From: UBA1422 sp963676385
Lineage (GTDB): Bacteria; Bacillota; Clostridia; Peptostreptococcales; Anaerovoracaceae
Length of the DNA: 64,000 nt
NCBI GenBank assembly: GCA_963676385.2
Contig: CAXXMM010000007.1
Span: 1-64,000, forward strand
Direction: 5' to 3'
Every line of letters starts with the position of its first letter. The first letter of the stretch is position 1. Below are positions 33,378-42,186 of this stretch, one piece after another. A program made the translations under genes and the position numbers. The notes beneath the pieces are model-generated. The model was not told the origin of the DNA. It ran no database searches and saw nothing but the letters and a program-made list of their open reading frames with translations.

Positions 33378-33413
33378 ATTCTCGAATTGCTTCCAATCTG
33401 GTGATAAATTAAT

Positions 33414-33445
33414 AAGAAGAACTACCGTAAATTGTAGTTCTTCTT
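33414..33445 (-). terminator. Terminator of the catabolic operon
   Basis: AAGAAGAACTAC (33414-33425) pairs perfectly with GTAGTTCTTCTT (33434-33445); on the minus strand it is followed by an AT-rich tract. It lies about 115 bp after the last stop of the operon. Confidence 0.65.
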
Positions 33446-33559
33446 ATCGGAGGGTAAATGTCAAAACTAAATTGCATGAGTTTGTTTCTATTTTTTAAAC
33501 CTTTCTAGCTCATTGAAATGCCACGTCATGTTTAACCTTCTTTCGCCAATCTCCATTCA

Positions 33560-34726
33560 TTATAGTTCTTCCGTAACTTTCGAATACACATGGACATCTC
33601 TCTTTGCCAGTTCTTTTATATAGATATCCGTATTGATAACCTGCTCGCCGGTAAAGAAACCTTTTTCCTTCACTTGGTTTTTCCCTAACATTTTTGCGGT
33701 TATCGCCCCGGGGAACCCTACTGAGAAGTGACCATTTGAAAGCCCCCAAGGGTGATGATGCAGGTCAGTTTCAACTTCGTAGGTGCACTTCTTTCCATTT
33801 TTTGTTCCCGAAACAATCACTCGAAGCAACTTCATGTCATCAGGCGTGGCAAGTTTAGTCCCCGGTTTTGTCTCAAACACTTCCAATAGAAAGTCTCTTG
33901 GTTTGATTTTTACACCTTTCACTTCAATATATTCCTCACTGCCAAGTCCATTTTCGATTAAAAACCTTAATCGCTCTTCAAATAAGGTGGGGAGCGCCAA
34001 CTTAAAGGCAACATTTTTGATTCCTCTATTCTTATAGGTAATTGGCATCGTTGCAACTTCAGAATGAATCATATTATACAGATTCAGCTTTCCATACGGT
34101 TCGGGGAAATCAACAGTAAATTTTCCGGAAAATGGAGGCAACTCCGTCATTTTTCCATCAATGAATTCATAATTATTCATCATAAATTCTTCAATGATTG
34201 TATTCAAAGCGTAGGGTGGCACAAATTTATATCCGGCTGCGCTTCGATTAATAATGGCATCCAAAATTAAGATGTCTTCCACAGTGTCTAATCGATCCGT
34301 TGCATATTTTGTAAGTACATTTACAATACCGGGAGCGCTTCCAGACCCAACAATCCCTGTAATTCCGGCATTACGAAAATCTTCATCTCTCTCAAGTTGT
34401 TTGACTGCCCAGTGAAAAAGGCCACCAAAATCGGTATAATTTGTTTTGGACTTGATGCAAGCATTCATTACATCCATATTGAAAATATGAGATGACCCAT
34501 TTAATACAACATCATAGTTTTCAAGGGCAGCGGCAAGCGTATCGGTGTCCGTCAGATCAATAACGGCTGTCTGAATTTTAGGAGAACCGACCAGCTCCTT
34601 TCTTGCCTTTAGCGCTTCTTCATTGATATCAATTAATAATATCTTTTCCACGTCTTCACTTTCTACAAAGTCAAAGATTGTTGCCAAACTTTGTCTTCCT
34701 GCTCCACCGGTTATTGCTGCTTTCAT
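33560..34726 (-). CDS. Saccharopine-dehydrogenase-family oxidoreductase
   Basis: A 388-residue protein with an N-terminal Rossmann loop (AITGGAGRQSLATIFDFV) followed by LLIDINEEALKARKELV, and GIVGSGSAPGIVNVLTKYAT, all typical of the saccharopine dehydrogenase/carboxynorspermidine synthase family. These enzymes join or split an amino acid and a keto acid through a secondary amine. It is the last gene of the sigma-54 operon, 67 bp after the FAD oxidase subunit. The likely substrate is a secondary-amine amino acid (opine-like) or a lysine-pathway intermediate; sequence alone does not tell. Confidence 0.83.
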   Translation of the reverse strand: MKAAITGGAGRQSLATIFDFVESEDVEKILLIDINEEALKARKELVGSPKIQTAVIDLTDTDTLAAALENYDVVLNGSSHIFNMDVMNACIKSKTNYTDFGGLFHWAVKQLERDEDFRNAGITGIVGSGSAPGIVNVLTKYATDRLDTVEDILILDAIINRSAAGYKFVPPYALNTIIEEFMMNNYEFIDGKMTELPPFSGKFTVDFPEPYGKLNLYNMIHSEVATMPITYKNRGIKNVAFKLALPTLFEERLRFLIENGLGSEEYIEVKGVKIKPRDFLLEVFETKPGTKLATPDDMKLLRVIVSGTKNGKKCTYEVETDLHHHPWGLSNGHFSVGFPGAITAKMLGKNQVKEKGFFTGEQVINTDIYIKELAKRDVHVYSKVTEEL

Positions 34727-34793
34727 TTTAATTTCCTCCTACAAAATTGTTATATTTTTAAGTTTTAATAATTACAAAAATAGATACGTAAAA

Positions 34794-36011
34794 CTATTGT
34801 TTGCCGATTCTCATCAGGCTTTTTTCCTTCAACATTCTGTCTTCTTCACCGGTCAGTATTAACCTTGCCAACTGTGGTGCAAGGGCCGGGGCATGGCACA
34901 TTGCATGACCATGGCCGGTTGCAAGGAAAAACCCCTCCACATTTTCAACTTTGCCAACAAAGGGCATCCCATCGAATGTAAATGGTACAACACTTGCCCA
35001 AGTTCTGATAATGTTTGCATTTGCCAACGAAGGACAAACTCTTACGGCCCCTTTTAGCATTGCAGTCAATCCATCCGGCGTAGTTCGCACATCATGTCCA
35101 ACAAACTCACTTGTTGTTCCGATTGCCACGGTATCTGACAATGTCTGCTGAATATAGGTAAAAATAGTATCTTCAACCGGAAGCTTTGGTAAATTATCTT
35201 CTGTTGGTTGTCCGCTAAATTCAAACATAAATCCCGTTGCTTTTTCAGGATCCATGCCTTCTTCAATATCTCTTGCCACCTGTATTACTCTATTGTTCAG
35301 GATATGTGGCAAAGGCTCCGTAACTAACGCTTGCAGTCTTTGTGGAAATACCGGAAGATCGACGCCTGCCATCGCTGCAATATTTCTAGCCCAGGTACCT
35401 GCACAATTCACTGCACATTGTGTTAAAATGGAGCCCTTTGTGGTGTTTATTGTTTTTACTTTCCCGTTTTCCAAATCAATGCTCAACACCTCTGTGTTCT
35501 CATAAATTTTTACACCTCTACGTCTGGCAAGATTTGCAAATGCCATAGTTGTAAGCATAGGGTTCAGTCTTGCGTCATCAGGGCAAAAAATCGACCCTAC
35601 CAATTCCTTGTTAAGTAACGGTTCTAACTCCAAGGTTTCTTGCTTGCTTATCACAAACATGTTTGTCCCTTCAATTTGTTTTTGGGCACACTGCTTTTTC
35701 ATTACTTCTACCTGGATATCGTCAAATGCGATTGTTAACCCTCCCGTTTTTTCATATTCAATGTCCAAATCAAACACACCATCTGCAATATATTGTTCAT
35801 ATATTTCTTGTGATTTTCGGGACATTTTTGTGTCGTATCCCGGGAATCTAGTTTGCAGCCACACCATACCAAAGTTTGCAGAGGATGCAAAAGTTTCAAT
35901 ATTATTTCTTTCAATCAGGACAACATCACTAAGGCTTTTTGCAAGTTCTGCTGCTATGGCACAGCCAACAACCCCACCTCCAATAATGACGGCATCTGCG
36001 GTTTTTTTCAT
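34794..36011 (-). CDS. FAD-dependent amino acid/opine dehydrogenase, DadA-like subunit
   Basis: A 405-residue flavoprotein: an N-terminal dinucleotide-binding IIGGGVVGCAIAAELAK followed by LIERNN, and a C-terminal FAD block GFFLATGHGHAMCHAPALAP. It belongs to the D-amino acid/glycine oxidase family and corresponds to the catalytic subunit of multi-subunit amine, proline and opine dehydrogenases (HcnC/OoxB/NoxB type). Its ATG overlaps the BFD-like gene stop by 4 bp. With the adjacent Fe-S and FAD/NAD subunits it would oxidise a secondary or alpha-amine and pass electrons on, instead of to oxygen. Confidence 0.86.
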   Translation of the reverse strand: MKKTADAVIIGGGVVGCAIAAELAKSLSDVVLIERNNIETFASSANFGMVWLQTRFPGYDTKMSRKSQEIYEQYIADGVFDLDIEYEKTGGLTIAFDDIQVEVMKKQCAQKQIEGTNMFVISKQETLELEPLLNKELVGSIFCPDDARLNPMLTTMAFANLARRRGVKIYENTEVLSIDLENGKVKTINTTKGSILTQCAVNCAGTWARNIAAMAGVDLPVFPQRLQALVTEPLPHILNNRVIQVARDIEEGMDPEKATGFMFEFSGQPTEDNLPKLPVEDTIFTYIQQTLSDTVAIGTTSEFVGHDVRTTPDGLTAMLKGAVRVCPSLANANIIRTWASVVPFTFDGMPFVGKVENVEGFFLATGHGHAMCHAPALAPQLARLILTGEEDRMLKEKSLMRIGKQ

Positions 36012-36316
36012 AGCTCATCAGCTCCTTTAATAAATATATCAACAGACAAAGGCCTTACCGGAGGTCTTACCCTTGCCGGCACTGTATCTTTTGCATGAAT
36101 CCCTGTATACTCAACAATGAGCATTTGAATTAATCTCCCACATGTCTTCCCCTGGCAAAATCCCATGCCGGACCGTGTTCTTTTTCGTATGCCTTGCACT
36201 GTTGTATATCCTTCACATATGGCGTCAATGATTTCCTGTTTTGTTATCTCTTCGCATCTGCAAATTATCAGGTCGCCATCCTCAACAATTATTCTTTTGG
36301 GCTTACTTTCTAGCAA
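36008..36316 (-). CDS. BFD-like [2Fe-2S] protein
   Basis: A 102-residue protein with DLIICRCEEITKQEI and SGMGFCQGKTCGRLI: the CxC and CxxxxC cysteine pairs of the bacterioferritin-associated-ferredoxin-like [2Fe-2S] domain. In many opine/amine dehydrogenases this domain is fused to, or sits beside, the FAD subunits and relays electrons between them. It overlaps the genes on both sides (14 bp and 4 bp), a sign of a tight complex. Confidence 0.87.
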   Translation of the reverse strand: MLESKPKRIIVEDGDLIICRCEEITKQEIIDAICEGYTTVQGIRKRTRSGMGFCQGKTCGRLIQMLIVEYTGIHAKDTVPARVRPPVRPLSVDIFIKGADEL

Positions 36317-36791
36317 TTGATCTCACCTCTTCCCCTATTTTCTTATCTACCTCAACATAGACAATGTTGGTTTTGTCGGTCATTTTGTTATTCATTATTT
36401 TTGTTACCCTACCATCTCCAAGCACAATACCATCCCTGCTGACAGTTTTTACAATCTCACCCACATGCGGGAGTGGTAGATATTCATATGGAAAACCAAC
36501 AACTGCAGTTGTATCAGAATAAGTCAAGTCAACCATAAAGATTGCCTGGCCCGGGCAACTGGCTACGCAAAGTCCACAACCGATACATGCATCTTCATTC
36601 AGTACCGGCAAGTTCGTTATTGGTATCCCAACAATAATTGCTTTTCTTGGACAGGATGCTTCGCATGGATTGCATGGGATCTCTTGTTCACATTCAATAA
36701 CCGCTACCATACCTCGAAGCATTCTTTTTGCGGATGGGTAGCCGGGCAACTTAATAAAATCATGGGTGGATGGGGCTAAGACTTTACGCAT
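36303..36791 (-). CDS. 4Fe-4S dicluster ferredoxin subunit
   Basis: A 162-residue protein with two cysteine clusters: CEQEIPCNPCEASCPRKAI and CIGCGLCVASCPGQAI, i.e. two [4Fe-4S] centres. The N-terminus KLPGYPSAKRMLRGMVAVIE and the C-terminal tail suit an electron-transfer subunit of the same complex. It overlaps the FAD/NAD subunit gene by 16 bp. Presence of a dicluster ferredoxin subunit distinguishes this complex from the simpler aerobic opine oxidases and fits an anaerobe. Confidence 0.88.
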   Translation of the reverse strand: MRKVLAPSTHDFIKLPGYPSAKRMLRGMVAVIECEQEIPCNPCEASCPRKAIIVGIPITNLPVLNEDACIGCGLCVASCPGQAIFMVDLTYSDTTAVVGFPYEYLPLPHVGEIVKTVSRDGIVLGDGRVTKIMNNKMTDKTNIVYVEVDKKIGEEVRSIARK

Positions 36792-37870
36792 AATTCAAAA
36801 TCCTCCATTAGTTCTGCCTTTGCAACTTTCCTTGCACTACCAAAAGGACCTTCACGAAGTTGGTCAAGTCGCTTCATATATTGTTTCTTGAGTTCATATG
36901 CCGCCGCATCATCTATATAACCGAGGGATTGCGCTGCTGATATCCCTGCAATTCGTCCTTCTTCCATGGCGCTGGAGGCCTCTTCAATTCCTGCTACATC
37001 TCCCGCCACATACACATCCCCCTTGCTAGTACGCATATCCATATCATGTTTTGGGATAAATCCACCCAGTGCCTTTATATACTTGAATTCACAATCCGCA
37101 AGACTTGCAAGTTCTGTGAGGGGAGCAAGTCCCACTGCAACACAAACGGTATCAACACAAAGTGTGATTTCTTCTTCGCCACAATTATCAAGGGACATGA
37201 TGATGACATTTGAAACTTCATTTTGTCCAATGGCCTCTTTGACTGTAGCCGATGTATAAATCGGCACACCTGCGCGCATCAGCTTTCTGGCATGGACCAG
37301 GTAACCGGAGATTCTTGGCGCAGCTTCAACAATTGCAACAACATTAACTCCTGCTTGGAGCATCTGGTATGAAACAATTAACCCTACGTTCCCCGTCCCT
37401 ACCATTACCACATTTTGACCGGGTTTTAATCTGTAGAGGTTCATCAATGTTTGAGCCGCCCCCGCACCCATAACCCCGGGCTTCGTCCACCCCTTAAAGG
37501 GGAGTGCATTTTCAAGGGCACCTGTAGCAATGATGGTTTTTTTCGCCCTAATCTGCCCCAGTTCTCTTTGAACAAGATCGTTGATTCCAATGATTCCGTC
37601 CTCAAAAATACCGTATGCCACAGTTTGTAGACGAATTTCAACTCCCAGCGCTCTGGCCTCAGCAAGCATGTTTTCCCCGATATCAATCCCTCTGATGCCT
37701 GCATGGTGCTCTTTGGATCCAAAGAACTTATGTATTTGTTTAAATAGTTGGCCACCTGCCATGATATTCTCGTCAATCAGTATGACCTTTGCTCCACATT
37801 TTGCAGCTTCAATCGATGCTGCCAATCCCGCAGGACCGGCACCGATTACACAAATATCTGTGTTAATCAC
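36776..37870 (-). CDS. FAD/NAD(P)-binding subunit, HcnB/OoxA-like
   Basis: A 364-residue two-dinucleotide-binding oxidoreductase. IGAGPAGLAASIEAAKCGAK binds FAD and VMVGTGNVGLIVSYQMLQAG a second dinucleotide; GDVYVAGDVAGIEEASSAME is the C-terminal FAD motif. It matches the HcnB/OoxA-type subunit of amine and opine dehydrogenases, which oxidises the reduced flavin or ferredoxin chain. It is the second gene of the operon, 15 bp after the small 2Fe-2S gene. Confidence 0.87.
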   Translation of the reverse strand: MINTDICVIGAGPAGLAASIEAAKCGAKVILIDENIMAGGQLFKQIHKFFGSKEHHAGIRGIDIGENMLAEARALGVEIRLQTVAYGIFEDGIIGINDLVQRELGQIRAKKTIIATGALENALPFKGWTKPGVMGAGAAQTLMNLYRLKPGQNVVMVGTGNVGLIVSYQMLQAGVNVVAIVEAAPRISGYLVHARKLMRAGVPIYTSATVKEAIGQNEVSNVIIMSLDNCGEEEITLCVDTVCVAVGLAPLTELASLADCEFKYIKALGGFIPKHDMDMRTSKGDVYVAGDVAGIEEASSAMEEGRIAGISAAQSLGYIDDAAAYELKKQYMKRLDQLREGPFGSARKVAKAELMEDFELCVKS

Positions 37871-37885
37871 CTACGTCATTCCTTT

Positions 37886-38182
37886 CTATTTTTGTCTTCC
37901 CTTTTCAACAAACATTCCATCCTCAACAGGGGTTATACAGGTACGTATATTGGGCCGGCCATTGACTGTCATCATGCAATCGGTACATCGCCCTATTGCA
38001 CAAAACACTCCTCTTGGTTCATGGTTTTTACGTGTATATCTGAAGTCTCTAATCCCAGCATTCATCAATGCCACCGCAACCATATCCCCCGTTTCCGCCT
38101 CAATAGGTTCCCCTTCAAAAAATATTGTGATTTTTTCCTTACCGACTTTCGTGGATAAAATCGGATGATGTTCAATCCTCAA
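37886..38182 (-). CDS. Small 2Fe-2S subunit, HcnA-like
   Basis: A 98-residue plant-type ferredoxin-like subunit: FCAIGRCTDCMMTVNG and a later Cys in IRTC give the CxxxxCxxC...C ligands. It corresponds to HcnA in hydrogen-cyanide synthase and in related opine/amine dehydrogenases. It is the first gene of the operon, about 60 nt after a sigma-54 promoter. Confidence 0.87.
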   Translation of the reverse strand: MRIEHHPILSTKVGKEKITIFFEGEPIEAETGDMVAVALMNAGIRDFRYTRKNHEPRGVFCAIGRCTDCMMTVNGRPNIRTCITPVEDGMFVEKGRQK

Positions 38183-38254
38183 ATTGTTTTCACTCCTTTC
38201 CCAAGGGTATTGTCGAAATTTATATTTTGCTGTTCTTTATCTACTCACATATAT

Positions 38255-38271
38255 AGCAATTCCCATGCCAC
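38255..38271 (-). promoter_or_regulatory. Sigma-54 promoter 1 (oxidoreductase operon)
   Basis: On the minus strand TGGCATGGGAATTGCT: -24 TGGCA and -12 TTGC with the exact sigma-54 spacing. The start would be near 38244. Confidence 0.82.
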
Positions 38272-38373
38272 ACTTTTCTTCAAGAAAATTAGGCCTTTTT
38301 TGACCTTTTTTTACGAAATATCCTTCAATTTTAACAATTTCAAGGCGCGGTTTTTTTCTGCGAGAAAACAAAA

Positions 38374-38409
38374 GGTGATGAACTGCACTGGATTGTGCAA
38401 TTCATCACC
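38374..38409 (-). terminator. Permease-gene terminator overlapping a TGCAC-type activator site
   Basis: GGTGATGAACTGCAC (38374-38388) pairs with 38395-38409 with one G-U pair on the minus strand, followed by TTTTGTTTT: a good terminator for the permease. The loop region TGCAC-N6-GTGCA (38384-38399) also resembles elements upstream of the other two sigma-54 promoters, at about the same distance. Confidence 0.72.
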
Positions 38410-38463
38410 CTTGTCATTAGATTATAGTGGTGTTATAGATAAAATAATCAATAGTAGCTTGTT

Positions 38464-39954
38464 CTATTTTTTCTCTAAATCCTCTGTCAACTTAGGGAAT
38501 TTATCATCAAAGGCAACTTCATCTCTATGCAATTTTCCGGTTCTGGTTTTACCCAGCTTTTTGCCAAGGGCATATATTAACATGGGCACAACAACCGTTG
38601 GAACCGCAATTAACAGAACCGGCCATAAATCCGGTTGCCAAGCCATAAAGATAAGGCTCCCGGAAATTGCAACAAGGCCAAAGATGGATAATCCAGTATT
38701 GGTTCTTGCTTTTAATGTTTTTTTGGCATCGTAGCCCAGTAATTTCAGTCTTCTACGCATTAGCAATTGAGACAATATAATGGAAAGCCAGCATATTGCC
38801 CCTGTAAACCCAGACATACTCAACAAGTACGCATATAAACTGGAGCCGGGAATAAAGTACCCTACTGCCAACACAAGCCACATGGGTATCATAGATAGTA
38901 TCGTGGCAAACTGGGGCACATTGAATCTATTGAGTTTTTGAAATGACTTGGGGGCAAGACCCTCTACCGAAAGACCATAAATGGTTCGCACTGTACTAAA
39001 CACGCCAGAGTTTGCACAACTAAACGCAGCTACCATTGTAACAATAGTAAACATAATCGCAGCCCAACTAATGCCATATTTTTCAAGTGCTGTGCTAAAT
39101 ACAGAGTCTTTTAGTCCTGCTTCTGAATACGGCAATATCATGACCAACAGCACAATTGGAATGATGTAAATAAGAATGATACGATATGTGACTGTCTTGC
39201 AGGCTCGCGGAATATTTACTTCAGGATTTTGGGTTTCAGCTGCGGCAAGCCCTACGATTTCTGAACCCGAGTAATTTACAAGAATCATTATCATGGTGGT
39301 TACAACTACAAAACCGCCAAAGGGAAATATTGCATCAAAAATGGATGTGTCTCCATTATTAAGTAAAATCGATAGTCCCACCGGCTTATCGCCAATGATG
39401 CCAACGATGATTCCAATCGCTGTAATAGAAAAGATGGCCACCGCCCCAATTTTTATAAGTGACAGTATGGATTCAATATGTCCAAACAGGGTTACATTAA
39501 ATACGTTAATGAGCGTAATTAATCCCATGAAGACAAGAGACCATCCAAACGCATTCCAAGGCACAAACAGATTCATCAAAATTCCACAAGCCAATGCTTC
39601 CGATGGGATATATACTGCCCATGCACACCAATAGCACCAACCAACACCCGCCGCAACGGTGGATCCCATAAATTCTTTTGAATAAGAAATAAATGATCCT
39701 CGCCTAGGAATGTTTACCAGTAATTCACCAAAGCACATCATCACTGAGTAAATAATTAACCCGCCCACAGCATATGCAATAGCAGCAGACGGTCCAACTT
39801 CAGCAACAGTGTAGCCAGAACCCAGAAAATAACACGATCCAATAATGCCACCCAAAGCGATCAATGATACATGCCAAGAGTGGATTCCTCTGGCAAGGGT
39901 TCGCTCTGTCGGGTCAATCAATTTGATGTCGTTTTTTGAATCATTTTCCAACAT
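38464..39954 (-). CDS. APC-family amino acid permease
   Basis: A 496-residue permease with about 12 membrane helices. SLIALGGIIGSCYFLGSG is the TM1 substrate loop of the AAT/APC group, and PRRGSFISYSKEF follows TM2, typical of YbxG/LysP/GabP-like transporters. It would import the amino acid or secondary amine used by the regulon. It is transcribed alone from sigma-54 promoter 2, about 110 nt upstream, and ends at the terminator at 38374. Confidence 0.9.
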   Translation of the reverse strand: MLENDSKNDIKLIDPTERTLARGIHSWHVSLIALGGIIGSCYFLGSGYTVAEVGPSAAIAYAVGGLIIYSVMMCFGELLVNIPRRGSFISYSKEFMGSTVAAGVGWCYWCAWAVYIPSEALACGILMNLFVPWNAFGWSLVFMGLITLINVFNVTLFGHIESILSLIKIGAVAIFSITAIGIIVGIIGDKPVGLSILLNNGDTSIFDAIFPFGGFVVVTTMIMILVNYSGSEIVGLAAAETQNPEVNIPRACKTVTYRIILIYIIPIVLLVMILPYSEAGLKDSVFSTALEKYGISWAAIMFTIVTMVAAFSCANSGVFSTVRTIYGLSVEGLAPKSFQKLNRFNVPQFATILSMIPMWLVLAVGYFIPGSSLYAYLLSMSGFTGAICWLSIILSQLLMRRRLKLLGYDAKKTLKARTNTGLSIFGLVAISGSLIFMAWQPDLWPVLLIAVPTVVVPMLIYALGKKLGKTRTGKLHRDEVAFDDKFPKLTEDLEKK

Positions 39955-40074
39955 TTGCTTTCCTCCTTTATTTTTTTGACCGACAATATTCGATAAATCA
40001 AATGAGCAGCACTCATCCTCTGACCGTCTTCATTTAAAAAACGCAATCACTCATCTAATCTCAATTTTATAGTA

Positions 40075-40091
40075 AGCAATTATTATGCCAT
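40075..40091 (-). promoter_or_regulatory. Sigma-54 promoter 2 (permease)
   Basis: On the minus strand TGGCATAATAATTGCT, the same -24/-12 pattern as promoters 1 and 3. Confidence 0.8.
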
Positions 40092-40192
40092 TATCATATA
40101 CCAATTGAAGCAGTGATTTTTATATGTTTTTATATAGAATATACTAAAATACAATGTTTTTTCTCCAAATGGACCTTATGGGCTTTCAGTCA

Positions 40193-40240
40193 CAAAAAAA
40201 AGAGGTGCAACGCCACACCACACCGTGCAACTTTACACCT
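40193..40240 (-). promoter_or_regulatory. GTGCAAC activator-site candidate and terminator of the regulator gene
   Basis: AGGTGTAA pairs with TTGCACCT on the minus strand (40240-40233 with 40210-40203), followed by a run of T (40200-40193): a terminator for the regulator. It also holds two GTGCAAC words, 112 bp upstream of promoter 2. Confidence 0.6.
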
Positions 40241-40260
40241 AAATTCTATTTGTTGAGGGT

Positions 40261-42000
40261 CTATTTTCTTTGTATCCCATACTGGCTGATTTTTCTGGTT
40301 ATCGTTGATCGGTCTACGCCAAGAAGCTCTGCAACTTTCTGATGGTTTCCACCGGCATCCTCAAAAGCTAGGGCAATCATTTTCTTTTCAGTTTCTTGAA
40401 GGGTTTCCTTGAGATTTTTTATGCCTTTTATCTCAACCACCCCCTCCTTCTCTAGCCCCTTAGGACTGCTTCTTTTTATTCTTTCCGGAATATGTTTAAT
40501 GTCAATAATATTATCCTGGGTGATGACACTCAGCATCTCAATTACATTTTCAAGCTCACGCACATTCCCCGGCCAATCATATTGTGTCAAAGCAAAAATC
40601 GCTTTTTGGGAAATCTCCTTATGGGTGCCATGTTCCTCGTTCATGGACTTAAGAAAGTGCTTAATCAAAAGGGGGATGTCTTCTTTTCTCTCTGCCAGCG
40701 GAGGTATCTTGATACACACCACATTCAACCGGTAATAGAGATCTTCTCGGAATGTACCTTTGGCTATCATTTCTTCAAGATTTTTATTCGTAGCCACGAT
40801 TAATCTAAAGTTCAGATTAATATATTTCCGGCCGCCAACGCGAAGCATCATTTTGTCCTGCAATACACTAAGTAATTTAACCTGTTGTGCCAAGGGCAAT
40901 TCTGACACTTCATCAAGGAATAGTGTCCCATCATTGGCTAATTCTAACAGCCCTATTTTACCTTCTCTCGCCCCACCTGTAAAAGTGCCGGGTTCATACC
41001 CGAACAACTCGGATTCTATAATGTTATCTGCAATAGCCCCACAATTCACAACAACAAATGGTTTGTTTTCTTTCATGCTTTTGCTATGTATATACCGAGC
41101 AAATACTCCTTTTCCTGTTCCCGTCTCTCCTTCTAGGAGTACTGTGGATTCAGTTTTTGCCACCATTCTCATTAATGTCATAAGACCATATATCGTATTG
41201 CTGCAAGTCACTATTGTGTGATTTGTATCTTCGGTGTCATTTCCTTCATACACATCACTCTTTACTTGCGCAACTAATGTTGCTATTTCAAGTTCCTTTG
41301 AAAAATCTCTCGAGATGGATATGACCTTGGATATTTTTCCCTGTTCATCAAAAATCGGAACACCAATCGTAATAAGATTGACCCCTATCTTCGTGTTGGA
41401 CATGACGACTTCGCTCTTGCCGCTTGCCAATACTCTTGTTGTTGCTGCGGGATAAAAATACTTGTCTCGTTCAAGGTCGTACATGTTCATTCCAATAATA
41501 TCTTCCGATGTAATGCCGCAGTGTCGAAAACAGGCTTCCCCTGCAAATTCCACAACGCCATTGCTGTCCGCGATACAGATGGTATCATCGTTATATTGTT
41601 CATAGACAGACTGTAGGTTTTTGTTCAATGTCTTTAGGGTATTGCTTTCTTCCACAACATCAACCAATTGCGTCACATCATGAATCATTAATAGAATGAA
41701 ATCTCCACTGGTGTTTGAAAAGGATTCCGATTTGCTTTGTTTCTGCTCTAAAGTGAATTTCCCTCCACGATAAATATCAGCAAGTTCATCATCATTGAAC
41801 AAATCGCTTAGCTTAGACCACCCATCATTTGACACGTCTTTCGTTAACAGATTAATTGCAATCTGATTCATATAAATGATATGGCCCGTTTCTTTTTTTG
41901 CAACAACAATACCACAGTGTAATTCATTTAATATAATCTCATCAAGCATGCTGCTTTTGATGATTGCTTTTAATTGATCTGTCATATAAAATTGATGCAT
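40261..42000 (-). CDS. Sigma-54-dependent enhancer-binding activator (PAS, AAA+, Fis HTH)
   Basis: A 579-residue bacterial enhancer-binding protein: an N-terminal PAS-like sensory region (about residues 15-75 and 130-240), an AAA+ domain (about 262-490; Walker A GETGTGKG near 290, Walker B TLFLDEVSEL) and a C-terminal Fis-type HTH (VAELLGVDRSTITRKISQYG). The sigma-54 contact loop reads GTFTGG instead of GAFTGA; Thr and the middle Gly, the key contact residues, are kept. It should activate the three sigma-54 promoters around it, in response to a ligand sensed by the PAS domain. No sigma-54 box of its own was found. Confidence 0.92.
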   Translation of the reverse strand: MHQFYMTDQLKAIIKSSMLDEIILNELHCGIVVAKKETGHIIYMNQIAINLLTKDVSNDGWSKLSDLFNDDELADIYRGGKFTLEQKQSKSESFSNTSGDFILLMIHDVTQLVDVVEESNTLKTLNKNLQSVYEQYNDDTICIADSNGVVEFAGEACFRHCGITSEDIIGMNMYDLERDKYFYPAATTRVLASGKSEVVMSNTKIGVNLITIGVPIFDEQGKISKVISISRDFSKELEIATLVAQVKSDVYEGNDTEDTNHTIVTCSNTIYGLMTLMRMVAKTESTVLLEGETGTGKGVFARYIHSKSMKENKPFVVVNCGAIADNIIESELFGYEPGTFTGGAREGKIGLLELANDGTLFLDEVSELPLAQQVKLLSVLQDKMMLRVGGRKYINLNFRLIVATNKNLEEMIAKGTFREDLYYRLNVVCIKIPPLAERKEDIPLLIKHFLKSMNEEHGTHKEISQKAIFALTQYDWPGNVRELENVIEMLSVITQDNIIDIKHIPERIKRSSPKGLEKEGVVEIKGIKNLKETLQETEKKMIALAFEDAGGNHQKVAELLGVDRSTITRKISQYGIQRK

Positions 42001-42101
42001 AATTTTGCTCCCTGTTATTTCAAGTTCATTATATCATTACAAAATTATCATTCCATATTTTTTTGATTATTTTAACAGATAAATTGATATTTTATGACAA
42101 A

Positions 42102-42140
42102 ATAGAAATGAGTCCGATTTCATTTCAAACTCATTTCTAT
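42102..42140 (-). terminator. Terminator of the aminotransferase gene
   Basis: ATAGAAATGAGT (42102-42113) pairs perfectly with ACTCATTTCTAT (42129-42140), followed on the minus strand by TTTT. It separates the aminotransferase from the regulator. Confidence 0.8.
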
Positions 42141-42186
42141 GTTATGTATTCTCAATGTTTTATTCTCATATAATCCTATTCCGGCA

